A DNA stretch of 64,000 nucleotides from Sporomusa ovata DSM 2662 (GTDB taxonomy: Bacteria; Bacillota; Negativicutes; Sporomusales; Sporomusaceae): assembly GCF_000445445.1 (NCBI RefSeq), contig NZ_ASXP01000003.1:744001-808000 (forward strand), written 5' to 3'. Below, piece by piece: positions 36,524 through 45,603 of the stretch. Within the stretch, counting starts at the first letter, position 1; each line of letters opens with the position of its first letter. The notes under the pieces were generated by a model. That model saw only the letters and a list, made by a program, of their open reading frames with translations. It was not told the origin of the DNA and searched no databases. The translations under genes and the position numbers were made by a program.

Positions 36524-37378
36524 TTAGACGGAATTCAATTTAATAAGCTTATTTGTGTCTTCATCCAAAAGTGGGGTATAAACCATGATTCTTAATTCAG
36601 GAGATTCTGCAGATAATAATGTTGTAGGTTGCAATGCTACTGGGCCAACTACAGGATGATTTATTTTTTTGCATTTTCCTTGTGGGACTTGAATATCATA
36701 CAAATCCCACCATTTCCTGAAATGAGAACTGATATTTTTCAAACTATTTACTAATTCATTGAACCATGGCTCCGCAATATATTGATCGCTACTAATTCGA
36801 AACATTGCAAGGCACCGTTTGGCCTCTTTTTCCCATTCCACTAATAATTCTTTTTGATAAGGATCAGTAAATAAAAGCCAGATAAGATTCTTATCACGGG
36901 GAGATAGGGTGGAAAAATCCGCAAAAATCTTACATGCGCTTTTATTCCAAGCTACAACTTGCCAGCGCTGATCCATAACATAGGCAGGGCAAATACCGAA
37001 TACATCAAGCACTTGTTGTAAGTTTGAACTAATAAAACAAGTATTATCTGTAGCTAATTCCTGAGTGGGATAATAATCTTTGGCAAGTACAAATAGATGT
37101 TTGCGTTCTGCCCAATCAAGTTGAAAAACACGAGCAATACTATTTAAGACTTGTTCTGAAACCTGAATAGGACGTCCTTGTTCCAACCATGTATACCATG
37201 AAACGCTTACCCCAGCGAGTTGAGCCACTTCTTCACGTTTGAGTCCGGGAGTTCGGCGTCTTGGCGAAATAGGTAATCCATAATTTTCAGGGTTTATCCG
37301 TTCTCGACGAGTACGTAAAAACTTCGATAATTCTATTCGCCGGATTTCCTCAAGGTTTTTAGTGGGAGTATTAATCAT
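36524..37378 (-). CDS. XRE-family regulator with MmyB-like ligand-binding domain
   Basis: This is a 284-residue protein. The N-terminal HTH (about residues 45-75) reads PGLKREEVAQLAGVSVSWYTWLEQGR. Residues about 110-270 fit the PAS-like MmyB ligand-binding domain (WQVVAWNKSACKIF ... NLIWLLFTDP), reported in some members to bind fatty acids. It diverges from a nitroreductase gene with a 162-base spacer and probably controls it, which is the common arrangement for this subfamily. Confidence 0.88.
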   Translation of the reverse strand: MINTPTKNLEEIRRIELSKFLRTRRERINPENYGLPISPRRRTPGLKREEVAQLAGVSVSWYTWLEQGRPIQVSEQVLNSIARVFQLDWAERKHLFVLAKDYYPTQELATDNTCFISSNLQQVLDVFGICPAYVMDQRWQVVAWNKSACKIFADFSTLSPRDKNLIWLLFTDPYQKELLVEWEKEAKRCLAMFRISSDQYIAEPWFNELVNSLKNISSHFRKWWDLYDIQVPQGKCKKINHPVVGPVALQPTTLLSAESPELRIMVYTPLLDEDTNKLIKLNSV

Positions 37379-37540
37379 AGGATAATTTCACTCCTGGCAA
37401 TAGGATAAAAACTTTGTAATAATGATAACATACATTTTGTCAAATATCTATTAACTAAGGAGGATAGAGAAATAGATGTTCTAACGGCAAATAATAACAA
37501 TCATCAAGCTCTATCGGGGATAGGAGAAAGGGGAATTTAT

Positions 37541-38113
37541 ATGGAAATGATCAGAACCCTCAGCAGAAGGCGTACCTCCTGCAGGAATTTTACTGATGAG
37601 GTGTTGCCAAAAGAAAAGTTAACCGAATTAATCAATAATTCAGTCTGGGTGCCAAGTGGTTCGAACAATCAGCCATGGCGGTTTGTTGTCATCACAGATA
37701 AGGCAAAAATAAAAGCATACTCGGATGCGGCTAAGAAGATGTGGTTGGAGAATCTCCCTACCTCTCCGCATATGCAACAGTATGAAAAAACATTTCGCGA
37801 TCCCACGGCCAATATATTCTACAACGCCTCCTCGATCATCATCATCTATGGAAACACCGAATCCTACTGGTACATTTATGACTGCAGCATGGTCGCAGGC
37901 AATCTCCATCTTCTTGCTGAAGAAGAGGAGCTTGGGTGCTGTTGGATTGGGGAAGCCCATAATATATTCGCTGACCCAATTGTAAAAAAGGAACTCGGAG
38001 TTCCAGAAAATTACGCATTAGTTGCACCGCTGATTATCGGCCATCCTGCCGGCAAAAAATCTGTTACCGAGAGTTCGAACAAGAGAAAACCGTTTAAGAT
38101 TATATTTGCGTAG
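37541..38113 (+). CDS. Nitroreductase-family protein
   Basis: This is a 190-residue FMN-dependent oxidoreductase. It starts with a RRTSCRNF phosphate-contact motif, then VWVPSGSNNQPWRFVVI and GNLHLLAEEEELGCCWIG near the C-terminus, all typical. GGAG lies upstream of the ATG. It is divergent from the XRE/MmyB regulator and followed by a terminator. Substrate unknown. Confidence 0.88.
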   Translation: MEMIRTLSRRRTSCRNFTDEVLPKEKLTELINNSVWVPSGSNNQPWRFVVITDKAKIKAYSDAAKKMWLENLPTSPHMQQYEKTFRDPTANIFYNASSIIIIYGNTESYWYIYDCSMVAGNLHLLAEEEELGCCWIGEAHNIFADPIVKKELGVPENYALVAPLIIGHPAGKKSVTESSNKRKPFKIIFA

Positions 38114-38258
38114 TTTTTGGTCCAAGTTATACAAAGCCACGCCAGGCGGAATATCTTCACGTCTGCCTCCAGATGACCCTGCTATCTCGCAAAAATTATC
38201 GTCACATTGCCCACAACCAAGACATTCTTAAACTCAGCTAGTCAAAAAAGATATCCTG

Positions 38259-38303
38259 AAAGTGCTCTAAAGCTTTGTACTCTTGGCCCTAGAGCACTTT
38301 TTT
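38259..38303 (+). terminator. Terminator after nitroreductase
   Basis: Arms 38259-38269 and 38290-38300 (AAAGTGCTCTA/TAGAGCACTTT) are followed by TTT. The remaining 38114-38456 has no further gene. Confidence 0.75.
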
Positions 38304-38456
38304 CATTTACGCTATGTCACAAGCTATTCATTTTTAGTTGGGGAGCTGATAGTGTATAATAGTAACCGTGGTGGAATATGCTGGACATTCTTCAGAATTA
38401 CGCCAATTCACATTCTGTGCCAAAATAAAAAAAGAAAAAAATTGGAGGTGACAAAT

Positions 38457-39092
38457 ATGGACGATCTTACCTATTGGATACTATTCCTTTCAGCTTCACT
38501 AGCCATTAACATTTCACCAGGGCCTGATTTATTCTACGTACTCTCCCGGACAATCGCCTGTGGTAAAAACGCAGGCATGGCTTCTTCGCTTGGCGTCGGT
38601 ACCGGTGCTTTAGTACATGTGACTGCTGCTGCATTGGGGCTTTCTGCTATTCTTGCGACCTCAGTTATTGCCTTTTCCGTTGTAAAGTACGTAGGAGCTG
38701 CCTATTTAATCTACTTAGGAATCAAAAATTTGCGCAGTGCCGGAGGTATTCCAGAGTTATCTGCCGCAAAAATAGTAGAAGTATCCTCATGGACGGCATT
38801 TAAACAAGGAATGCTTGTTGATATTCTAAATCCAAAGGCTGCTATTTTCTTTATGGCTTTCTTACCGCAGTTTATTCGTCCGGAAATAGGGGTTGTACCA
38901 CTTCAGTTATTTGGACTAGGCATTGTTGTTATTCTAATGGGCTTTGCCGTCGAATTCTCTGTTATTTTTCTAGCTGCAAAAATCACTGGCTGTCTACGGA
39001 GAAATCAATCGCTTAGCTCCTGGCTTGACCGTGCTTTAGGTTCGATCCTAATTGCTCTGGGAATACGATTGGCATTTGTGGAAAAAACGTAA
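38457..39092 (+). CDS. LysE/RhtB-family exporter
   Basis: This is a 211-residue membrane protein with six predicted helices. SINISPGPDLFYVLSRTIACGKNAGM-like opening (the conserved PGPD motif) and GVGTGALVHVTAAALGLSA are standard LysE family. The ATG at 38457 follows TTGGAGGTGAC; an earlier in-frame ATG would overlap the upstream terminator. Exports an amino acid or related metabolite, identity unknown. Confidence 0.88.
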   Translation: MDDLTYWILFLSASLAINISPGPDLFYVLSRTIACGKNAGMASSLGVGTGALVHVTAAALGLSAILATSVIAFSVVKYVGAAYLIYLGIKNLRSAGGIPELSAAKIVEVSSWTAFKQGMLVDILNPKAAIFFMAFLPQFIRPEIGVVPLQLFGLGIVVILMGFAVEFSVIFLAAKITGCLRRNQSLSSWLDRALGSILIALGIRLAFVEKT

Positions 39093-39100
39093 TAGCAGTA

Positions 39101-39142
39101 AAACAAGGCATGAGCCGTATTGTAACGGTTCATGCCTTGTTT
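39101..39142. terminator. Bidirectional terminator hairpin (GGCATGAACC type)
   Basis: An 18-bp stem with one wobble (39101-39118/39125-39142) lies between the convergent lysE-like gene and the DUF2889 gene, overlapping the latter's last codons. It shares its core with hairpins at 34808 and 48635. Confidence 0.8.
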
Positions 39143-39996
39143 GCATACTTACTGCCATTGCCTTGTTTTAACTTGTCGTATTTATGAGCCTGATTTATTG
39201 TTAGCTTGATATGATCAAGTATATCAAGCAAGTGGCTGCAGCCCAAAGGACCGCCAATGTAGCGGCCGAGTTCTTTTTTTGTCAATTCATTAAATGATTT
39301 TCCGATCAGATCACCCAGTCGACCAATACATTCCAGACAGCTTGAGTCCGGGCAGCGTAAAAACTGTCCATCACAATCCACTATAATGCCTTTGTCGAGA
39401 GTTACGAGTATAGATAATTCATGATAAAAGTCGGCGAGTGTGCCGCATACTTTTATTTTACCAGAATCATCACTAAAGATGGTGGCAGTCTTAGTACGGT
39501 TGAACAGGTAATCAGTCCAGCTGCGGTTGCCCTCAATGTAACCAGACCAACTTTGCGTCGATTTATCCATATGTGCAAAACGATAACAAGAGGTAGCCTG
39601 ATTCTCCCGCCAGAAGTGCTCCAACTCATCAAGGTTAGAATAACCTCTTTCTTTAAGAAGGCCTATTTCGCCCAACACAATACCGGCAATGCAGTCGGTC
39701 AAAAGATAGCGCGGCATTGCTCCTAAGGATTCAGTCGCAGCTCGCAACACCGGACCGGCGTCAATATAAGCCTCAGCACCGCGCAGACCGACGACTTCGC
39801 CGCCAGTATTCAGTTTGCCGCCAGGCGAATGGTAGATATCCCATCTGGCATCAAAAATCTTAAAGCTATTGACTGATGCCCTGATTTTGGCGCTCGCATT
39901 CATAACAGTATCTATAAGATGACTTTGTGCTACTACTTCTTTCTCGCTGCTTCGTTGTACTGTTGTAAATATATTGCAGTGAAAATTAAATTTCAT
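39130..39996 (-). CDS. DUF2889-family protein
   Basis: This is a 288-residue protein of unknown function. The C-terminal half has the DUF2889 hallmarks CPDSSCLECIGRLGDLIGKSF and LGRYIGGPLGCSHLLDILDH, with several conserved Cys and His that suggest metal or cofactor binding. It sits 21 bases downstream of namZ in the same direction, so it could be a tenth gene of that operon. No catalytic role can be inferred. Confidence 0.7.
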   Translation of the reverse strand: MKFNFHCNIFTTVQRSSEKEVVAQSHLIDTVMNASAKIRASVNSFKIFDARWDIYHSPGGKLNTGGEVVGLRGAEAYIDAGPVLRAATESLGAMPRYLLTDCIAGIVLGEIGLLKERGYSNLDELEHFWRENQATSCYRFAHMDKSTQSWSGYIEGNRSWTDYLFNRTKTATIFSDDSGKIKVCGTLADFYHELSILVTLDKGIIVDCDGQFLRCPDSSCLECIGRLGDLIGKSFNELTKKELGRYIGGPLGCSHLLDILDHIKLTINQAHKYDKLKQGNGSKYANKA

Positions 39997-40017
39997 TACA
40001 TTGACCCCCTGTTGCCG

Positions 40018-41259
40018 CTAGTGATAAATATAATAAGCTTTTGCCATTTCTTTGAACTCCTTGGCTTCTTGCTCCCAACTCACTAGCAATTCATCTAATG
40101 TATACCTGCCAAGCCGCAGTCCGTCATCACCGGTAATCAAATCAATCATCGGTGCTCCCTTACCGCTGAATGTAAAAGCAAACTGGCCATCACTTAGCTC
40201 CTCAACGGTAAATAACAAGCTCAAGCCTGTCCTTACAGGCATAAATGCCTTACGATCCATTACATGAAGTTGAACCCCGCCGCACGTTTGACCGGTAAAG
40301 TTGCCAAAACGGGGCATATAGTACGCCGGACGGAAAACGACACCCGGAAGTTTCATGGCATTCATACGCTCGGCAAATTTCTCAGCGTCCAGCCAGGGAG
40401 CGCCGACAAAGTCAAAGGGTCTGGTCGTTCCTACGCCTTCCGATATATTGGTGCCGCCAAAGATACCTGTCGCTGGATAGGTCAGCGCCGTATCTGGTGT
40501 GGGAATATTAGGTGATGTCATTACCCATGGCAAGCCTGTTTCCGCAAAATACATCTCCCGGTTCCAGCCGGTCATTTCTACAACCGCCAAATCACAGCCA
40601 ATCCCAAATTCCTGGTTAAATAGTCTCGCCAGTTCGCCTACAGTCATACCGTGCCTGACAGGAATGGGGTACATCCCAATAAAGGATTCAAAACCACTTT
40701 TAACGAGACCGCCCTCCACCGCCACGCCCCCAATCGGGTTGGGACGATCAAACACAACAAAGGTTTTGCCGTTTTCCTTAGCTGCTTGCATCGCGTAAGC
40801 CATAGTGTAGATATAAGTGTAAGAACGTGCGCCGACATCCTGAATATCGAAAGCAAGTACATCTATATTTTGGAGCATCTCTGGTGTTGGTTTTTTGGTA
40901 GCGCCATATAAACTATATACAGGCAAACCAGTCTTAGCATCTGTAAGGCTGCCCACCTTGTCACCAGCAGGAACTGCGCCACGAATGCCATGTTCCGGGG
41001 AGTATAAGGCTGCCAGATTAGTCTTGGCCGCCAAAACATCAATTGAACTCTGATACTGGCTGTTCATACCGGTGGCATTAGTGATAAGACCAACCCTTTT
41101 ACCGGCAAAAAGCGCCAGGTGTTGATCAACATTGTCAATTCCCAGTTTAACCCTGGTTTTTTCCGGTTGCGAAGAACTGGCAAAACCGGTAACACTTCCT
41201 ATTAGTAATAATGCGACCACCATTGCAGTCATCCATATACCATACCACTTATTTTTCAA
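40018..41259 (-). CDS. namZ: Exo-beta-N-acetylmuramidase NamZ-like (DUF1343)
   Basis: This is a 413-residue secreted protein. A signal peptide (residues 1-27) is followed by the DUF1343 core: FAGKRVGLITNATGM, YSPEHGIRG, FDIQDVGARSYTYIYTM, VFDRPNPIGG, and SPNIPTPDTALTYPATGIFGGTNISEG. In Bacillus subtilis NamZ (YbbC) removes terminal MurNAc from peptidoglycan fragments outside the cell. Here it is the last sugar-salvage gene of the PTS/MurQ operon, 35 bases after the HPr gene. This supports a role in releasing MurNAc for import. Confidence 0.88.
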   Translation of the reverse strand: MKNKWYGIWMTAMVVALLLIGSVTGFASSSQPEKTRVKLGIDNVDQHLALFAGKRVGLITNATGMNSQYQSSIDVLAAKTNLAALYSPEHGIRGAVPAGDKVGSLTDAKTGLPVYSLYGATKKPTPEMLQNIDVLAFDIQDVGARSYTYIYTMAYAMQAAKENGKTFVVFDRPNPIGGVAVEGGLVKSGFESFIGMYPIPVRHGMTVGELARLFNQEFGIGCDLAVVEMTGWNREMYFAETGLPWVMTSPNIPTPDTALTYPATGIFGGTNISEGVGTTRPFDFVGAPWLDAEKFAERMNAMKLPGVVFRPAYYMPRFGNFTGQTCGGVQLHVMDRKAFMPVRTGLSLLFTVEELSDGQFAFTFSGKGAPMIDLITGDDGLRLGRYTLDELLVSWEQEAKEFKEMAKAYYIYH

Positions 41260-41294
41260 GCCTTCTCCCCCCTGCTTCCAACAATTTATTACAT

Positions 41295-41561
41295 CTAATT
41301 TTCACCAAATCCCGATTTGATGAGAGCAATAACCGATTCCATAGCCTGGACTTCCCCTTCACCATTGATCCTGACTACGATGCTATCGTTTTGTTTAATC
41401 CCGGCGCTCATAATAGCAAGAATGCTTTTTGCATTATAGGTTTTATCATCCTTTACCAACAGCACTTCACCAGGAAAGCCGCTGGCTGTTTTCACCAACA
41501 AAGCCGCTGGTCGGGCGTGTAAACCTACTTTATTTACGATGGTTACAGTCTGTTCTAACAT
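41295..41561 (-). CDS. HPr-family phosphocarrier within sugar operon
   Basis: This is an 88-residue HPr-fold protein. His15 in GLHARPA is the phosphoryl acceptor from enzyme I, and Ser46 in NAKSILAIMSAG matches the HPr-kinase site, although the usual GVMSLG context is altered. The location inside a PTS operon suggests it serves the IIA of this operon. Whether it is the only HPr in the cell cannot be known from the window. Confidence 0.88.
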   Translation of the reverse strand: MLEQTVTIVNKVGLHARPAALLVKTASGFPGEVLLVKDDKTYNAKSILAIMSAGIKQNDSIVVRINGEGEVQAMESVIALIKSGFGEN

Positions 41562-41606
41562 GCTACTTCTCCTTACAACATTTTTTTACTCCTAATAACA
41601 ATATAC

Positions 41607-42356
41607 CTACAAAGCATCAAACCCGACCAACCGGACGTTACTATTATTGATGAACTCTCGTATTTCCATTGATGTCATGACTGCCAATTCCTGTTCCCGC
41701 CATCGATTATACGAGCTTATCTCATAAAGCAATTGATCCGGCTCAGCCGGATGACACATAATCTCCAGTGTACCCTGTGGGTGACTTTGGATAATTTGTT
41801 TTAGATTATTCATACTCGCACCCTGCTCATAAAATTCAAGTGCAATGGCATCAGTAGTTGCAACACCGGCCTTGCTAATGGCTTGTTGAACAACCGCATT
41901 GCCTTGCCGCAGCGGTGTGCCAAGTTGCTTTGCCAGCTCAATGACTATTTCCAGCACCTCCGGATAGGTGTGGACATGATGGTGGCTGTCTAAATGCGTC
42001 AGACCCAGTCCGGTAGCCAGGAATTTCTCAACCTGGGCATTTAATTCGCGCTTTATATCAGTTGTCTTTATAAAGGTTACCGCTTCAGCCGCCTTACGCC
42101 GGAACCGTCCCTGAGCATCTACCAGACTAGGAACCTGAGCCGCCGGTATAATTGGCTGGCCATATGTAAGGTTTAGGTGAAGACCAACCCGCTTTATCCC
42201 ATGCTGCTTAAGCTTTTCTACTGCATCCTGCGTATAGCCGGTGTTAACCATCATGGTAGTTTCCGTAACAATCCCTGCAGTTAGTGCCTTGATAATCCCT
42301 TGGTTACAACCGGGTGTTAACCCGAGGTCATCTGCATTTATTATTAAATCAAGCAT
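41607..42356 (-). CDS. chbG: ChbG-like carbohydrate deacetylase
   Basis: This is a 249-residue YdjC/ChbG protein. It opens LDLIINADDLGLTPGCNQGI with the metal-binding Asp, then HLNLTYG and LDSHHHVHTYP holding the metal His. ChbG removes one acetyl group from chitobiose-6-phosphate before the GH4 enzyme can act. It sits right after the GH4 gene, as in chb operons. Confidence 0.88.
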   Translation of the reverse strand: MLDLIINADDLGLTPGCNQGIIKALTAGIVTETTMMVNTGYTQDAVEKLKQHGIKRVGLHLNLTYGQPIIPAAQVPSLVDAQGRFRRKAAEAVTFIKTTDIKRELNAQVEKFLATGLGLTHLDSHHHVHTYPEVLEIVIELAKQLGTPLRQGNAVVQQAISKAGVATTDAIALEFYEQGASMNNLKQIIQSHPQGTLEIMCHPAEPDQLLYEISSYNRWREQELAVMTSMEIREFINNSNVRLVGFDAL

Positions 42357-42377
42357 ATCTTCTCCCCGCTTCCCTAA

Positions 42378-43691
42378 TCAATCCTTAAATTGCGGTAAAT
42401 ACGCCGCATTTAAGGACAGTAAATCAGCCAGCAGTTGTTTGGCCACCCTGACAGAAGGAATCAACGGATGGTTGGCCAAGGCCTGCAGCGCTTTATTGCT
42501 GTCCCCGTGCACGCCGGCCTCTACAGCCAGCATCTCATAGGCTTTCACCTGCTGTACCAAGCCGGCAATCTCTGGCGGCAGCGTCCCCACCGTTAACGGT
42601 CTGGCACCATTTTTACTAATAACGCAGTTAGTTTCAATAACACAGTTGGTTGGCAAACCACTGATGGCTCCCTGATTTACCGTGTTTACCGTATGTATTT
42701 CCCGTTTGTCATTGTAGATGGCACTAATCAATGATACCGCCGCATCTGAATAATAGGCGCCGCCCCGTTTTTCCAGTTCTGCCGGTTTTTCCGCCAATTC
42801 AGGAGTCTGATAGAGTTTAAATAAGTTTTCTTCAACAGCCTGAACGATCTCGGCTCTTGTCCCCGCCCCCCCTGTGGTCGCAGCGGCCTGCTCTTCGGCA
42901 AGAATCGAGTCTGTCATATAGTAGTAACGATGATAGGGACAAGGCACCATCCCCAATGATCGCAGAAAATCACCATCCCACTTGAGATCCGGGATATTTT
43001 TCATTGTAAGAGCCGCTCCATCCTGCATCTTTTCCAGGACGCTTGCCGTAACATCAATACCTCTGTGCCATACCTTCCGTCCCCAGACCAGATGATTAAG
43101 GCCGGCGAAATCTATAAAGACATCGTTAGCCTTGGCATCCAACAGTTTGGCAATCGTCATCTTCATATGGATAGGAACATTACATAAGCCAAGGCATTTT
43201 ACCTTGGTATATGTTAGCACACTTTCGGTGATCAAACCTGCTGGATTAGTAAAGTTTATCAACCAAGCCTCAGGGCATATTTTTGTCATGTCGCGACAAA
43301 TATCCAGAATCACAGGAATCGTGCGCAATGCCTTGGCAAAGCCCCCGGGACCGGTAGTTTCCTGTCCTAACACACCATATTGCAAGGGAAACCGTTCATC
43401 CCTGGCACGTGCGGCCAGACCTCCAACCCGAAACTGGGTAACAACAAAGTCGGCTCCTTGAAGGGCTGCCGCCCTGTCCATAGTAGTGGTAATTTTACTG
43501 TCCAAGCCGATCCGGGTAAGCATCCGTCGCGCCAAGTCAGCGACAATATCCAGTTTATGCTGTCCGGCCAAAATATCGACAAGACAGATCTCTGCAACAG
43601 GCAATTCTGCCGCCCGCCGGATAAAACCGTCAATCAATTCCGGCGTATAGCTGCTGCCGCCGCCAATAACAACAATCTTTAATCCTGACAT
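42378..43691 (-). CDS. GH4 6-phospho-beta-glycosidase (ChbF/LicH-like)
   Basis: This is a 437-residue NAD- and Mn-dependent family 4 glycosidase. It starts with the nucleotide loop IVVIGGGSSYTPEL. NFTNPAG, GLCNVP (metal Cys) and FAGLNHLVWG (metal His) are intact. It cleaves phosphorylated disaccharides delivered by the PTS. Its start overlaps the end of the IIA gene by 13 bases. Substrate may be chitobiose-6-P or a GlcNAc-MurNAc-type phosphate. Confidence 0.92.
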   Translation of the reverse strand: MSGLKIVVIGGGSSYTPELIDGFIRRAAELPVAEICLVDILAGQHKLDIVADLARRMLTRIGLDSKITTTMDRAAALQGADFVVTQFRVGGLAARARDERFPLQYGVLGQETTGPGGFAKALRTIPVILDICRDMTKICPEAWLINFTNPAGLITESVLTYTKVKCLGLCNVPIHMKMTIAKLLDAKANDVFIDFAGLNHLVWGRKVWHRGIDVTASVLEKMQDGAALTMKNIPDLKWDGDFLRSLGMVPCPYHRYYYMTDSILAEEQAAATTGGAGTRAEIVQAVEENLFKLYQTPELAEKPAELEKRGGAYYSDAAVSLISAIYNDKREIHTVNTVNQGAISGLPTNCVIETNCVISKNGARPLTVGTLPPEIAGLVQQVKAYEMLAVEAGVHGDSNKALQALANHPLIPSVRVAKQLLADLLSLNAAYLPQFKD

Positions 43692-44020
43692 AAGGACGCC
43701 TCCAGCTTGTCAGAAAGCTGTCTGATGGTTTTGTGCATTCCGATCATGCTCTCAATCAGATTTTTCTCAGACATTGCTGTCATCAAGTGATCTTGCGCAT
43801 GTACCGTCAGCAGCGTAAGCTCCGCTTTATTGCCCTGCGCTTCCTGTTGAATCATCTCAGCCTGAACCCGGTGGGCAGCACCTATTTCTTCCTCGGCTTG
43901 CTGCAGATGCCCGGCAGCCTTGATAAACTCTCCGGCCTGGGCGGCTCGCAGTGCATCATAGGCTTCCGCTCTGGCATTACCGGCATGGAGAATAATGTTG
44001 AAAATTACTTCTTCTGTCAT
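43679..44020 (-). CDS. PTS lactose/cellobiose-type IIA
   Basis: This is a 113-residue helical IIA of the Lac/Chb family. The phospho-acceptor histidine lies in LTVHAQDHLM. Coupled to the IIC gene by a 4-base overlap. It would take phosphate from HPr and pass it to the IIB Cys. Confidence 0.93.
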   Translation of the reverse strand: MTEEVIFNIILHAGNARAEAYDALRAAQAGEFIKAAGHLQQAEEEIGAAHRVQAEMIQQEAQGNKAELTLLTVHAQDHLMTAMSEKNLIESMIGMHKTIRQLSDKLEASLCQD

Positions 44021-45285
44021 TTTAATTCCTCCTCCAGTTCCCCGGCCATGCCTGCGCGGTCAAGTTTGCGTTCATAGGCTTTGAGGAACGGATAATAAAG
44101 TACAGCAGCAATTATAAGGTTAGCAAATACCAGCACAATTGCCCGCCAGTCACCGCCTGTGGCAAGGTAGGCCCCAATGGGTGCAGGCAAAGTCCAGGGT
44201 ACAAGTATATACGGCTTATTCACTAAACCAATATCCATAACAAAGTAAGTAAGAATCGCAATAGCGACCGGACTAAACAGAAACGGCAAAAATAAAAGCG
44301 GATTAAGCATAATTGGGACCCCGAAGATAACTGGTTCATTGATATTGCAGATTCCCGGCAAAAGAGTGACCCGGCTCATACTTTTTAAATAAGGAGCCTT
44401 AGAAAAAAGCATCAGTAGTACCAAACTGAGAGAAGCTCCTGAGCCGCCAATCCAAACAAACCACTGAAAAAAAGGCTCTGGCGCAATATTAGGAATCGGC
44501 TGCCCGGCAGCCGCGGCCGCAATATTCTGGTCAAGCAACACCAGCCACACCGGCCGGGCTACGCTGCCAACCACCGAATCACCATGAATACCGGTTGCCC
44601 AAAGCAAAGTAATAATAACAATGGGTACTAAGATCCCGGCTAACGTGTTGCCTGCCAGCACTAATGGCTGAAATAATTCCAATACAAAATGATGAATATC
44701 AAAGCCGATAAAATCACGCACTAGCCAGACTGCCGGTATAATAACGGCTGCCGGTATAAGAGCCTCAAACGACTTGGCAACCGATTCCGGCACTCCGTCC
44801 GGCATCTTTATCGTTAGCTTGCGTGTCTTGGCAAACCGCAGCACCTCTACAGCAAAAATGGCCATAATAATAGCGACAAACATACTGCCGCCCCCGAGAT
44901 TTTCCATTAGCAGCGCCATTCCCTTATCCTGGTAAGTAACCGGCACACTTGTCAGTAAAAAGGCGGCCATCGCCAAAATTCCGCCTGACACTCCATCCAG
45001 TTTATATGATTTTGCAAGATGATACCCAATACTGTGACAAGCATAAAGAGCCATCAATCCCATAGTTAATCGGAATGGTATGAGGATTTGGCCTGTGTAG
45101 GGTTTGATAGCTGCCGCCAGGGCTGGAAACGGGGGAAATGCCAGGATCAAAAAGAAACTGCCAACAATAATAAGTGGTATAGTAGAAATAATTCCATCGC
45201 GCACCGCGCGAAGATGTCGCTGTTCTGACAGCTTGGTCATGGCAGGTATCAGGTATTTATCAAGCAGTGCAAAAAATTTGTGCAT
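44017..45285 (-). CDS. PTS lactose/cellobiose-type IIC permease
   Basis: This is a 422-residue IIC with about ten hydrophobic segments. It starts LLDKYLIPAMTKLSEQRHLRAVRDGIISTIPLIIVGS, the typical Lac-family opening, and has the substrate-site region CNINEPVIFGVPIMLNP. It defines uptake of a beta-linked disaccharide or amino sugar. It lies 12 bases after IIB. Confidence 0.93.
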   Translation of the reverse strand: MHKFFALLDKYLIPAMTKLSEQRHLRAVRDGIISTIPLIIVGSFFLILAFPPFPALAAAIKPYTGQILIPFRLTMGLMALYACHSIGYHLAKSYKLDGVSGGILAMAAFLLTSVPVTYQDKGMALLMENLGGGSMFVAIIMAIFAVEVLRFAKTRKLTIKMPDGVPESVAKSFEALIPAAVIIPAVWLVRDFIGFDIHHFVLELFQPLVLAGNTLAGILVPIVIITLLWATGIHGDSVVGSVARPVWLVLLDQNIAAAAAGQPIPNIAPEPFFQWFVWIGGSGASLSLVLLMLFSKAPYLKSMSRVTLLPGICNINEPVIFGVPIMLNPLLFLPFLFSPVAIAILTYFVMDIGLVNKPYILVPWTLPAPIGAYLATGGDWRAIVLVFANLIIAAVLYYPFLKAYERKLDRAGMAGELEEELK

Positions 45286-45297
45286 CTTCTCTCCTGC

Positions 45298-45603
45298 CTA
45301 ATTCAATATCTTCTTAACTTCTGCTAAAATGATGGCTCCGCCCAGCGGGTTATACCCTTGCGGCGGAATAATGGCCACCGGAACATTATATTCTGCCGCA
45401 GCCTCCTGGAAAAAGGCAGCACGATGCCGCACCTGAGGCGCTATCAGTACTATATCCCAGCCATTTTTGAGTTCCTCGGCAAATTCACCACTGCCTACCG
45501 ACTTAACAGTAATGACCAGACCTGTCTTAACGGCTTCCTTTTCAATTGCTTTAACTACAATAGAGCTTGACATGCCGCCAGAACATACCAATAATAATTT
45601 CAT
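45298..45603 (-). CDS. PTS lactose/cellobiose-type IIB
   Basis: This is a 101-residue IIB with Cys7 in the phosphate loop LLLVCSGGMSSS. Its start overlaps the murQ stop. GSGEFAEEL and VLIAPQVRHR follow, as in ChbB. Confidence 0.93.
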   Translation of the reverse strand: MKLLLVCSGGMSSSIVVKAIEKEAVKTGLVITVKSVGSGEFAEELKNGWDIVLIAPQVRHRAAFFQEAAAEYNVPVAIIPPQGYNPLGGAIILAEVKKILN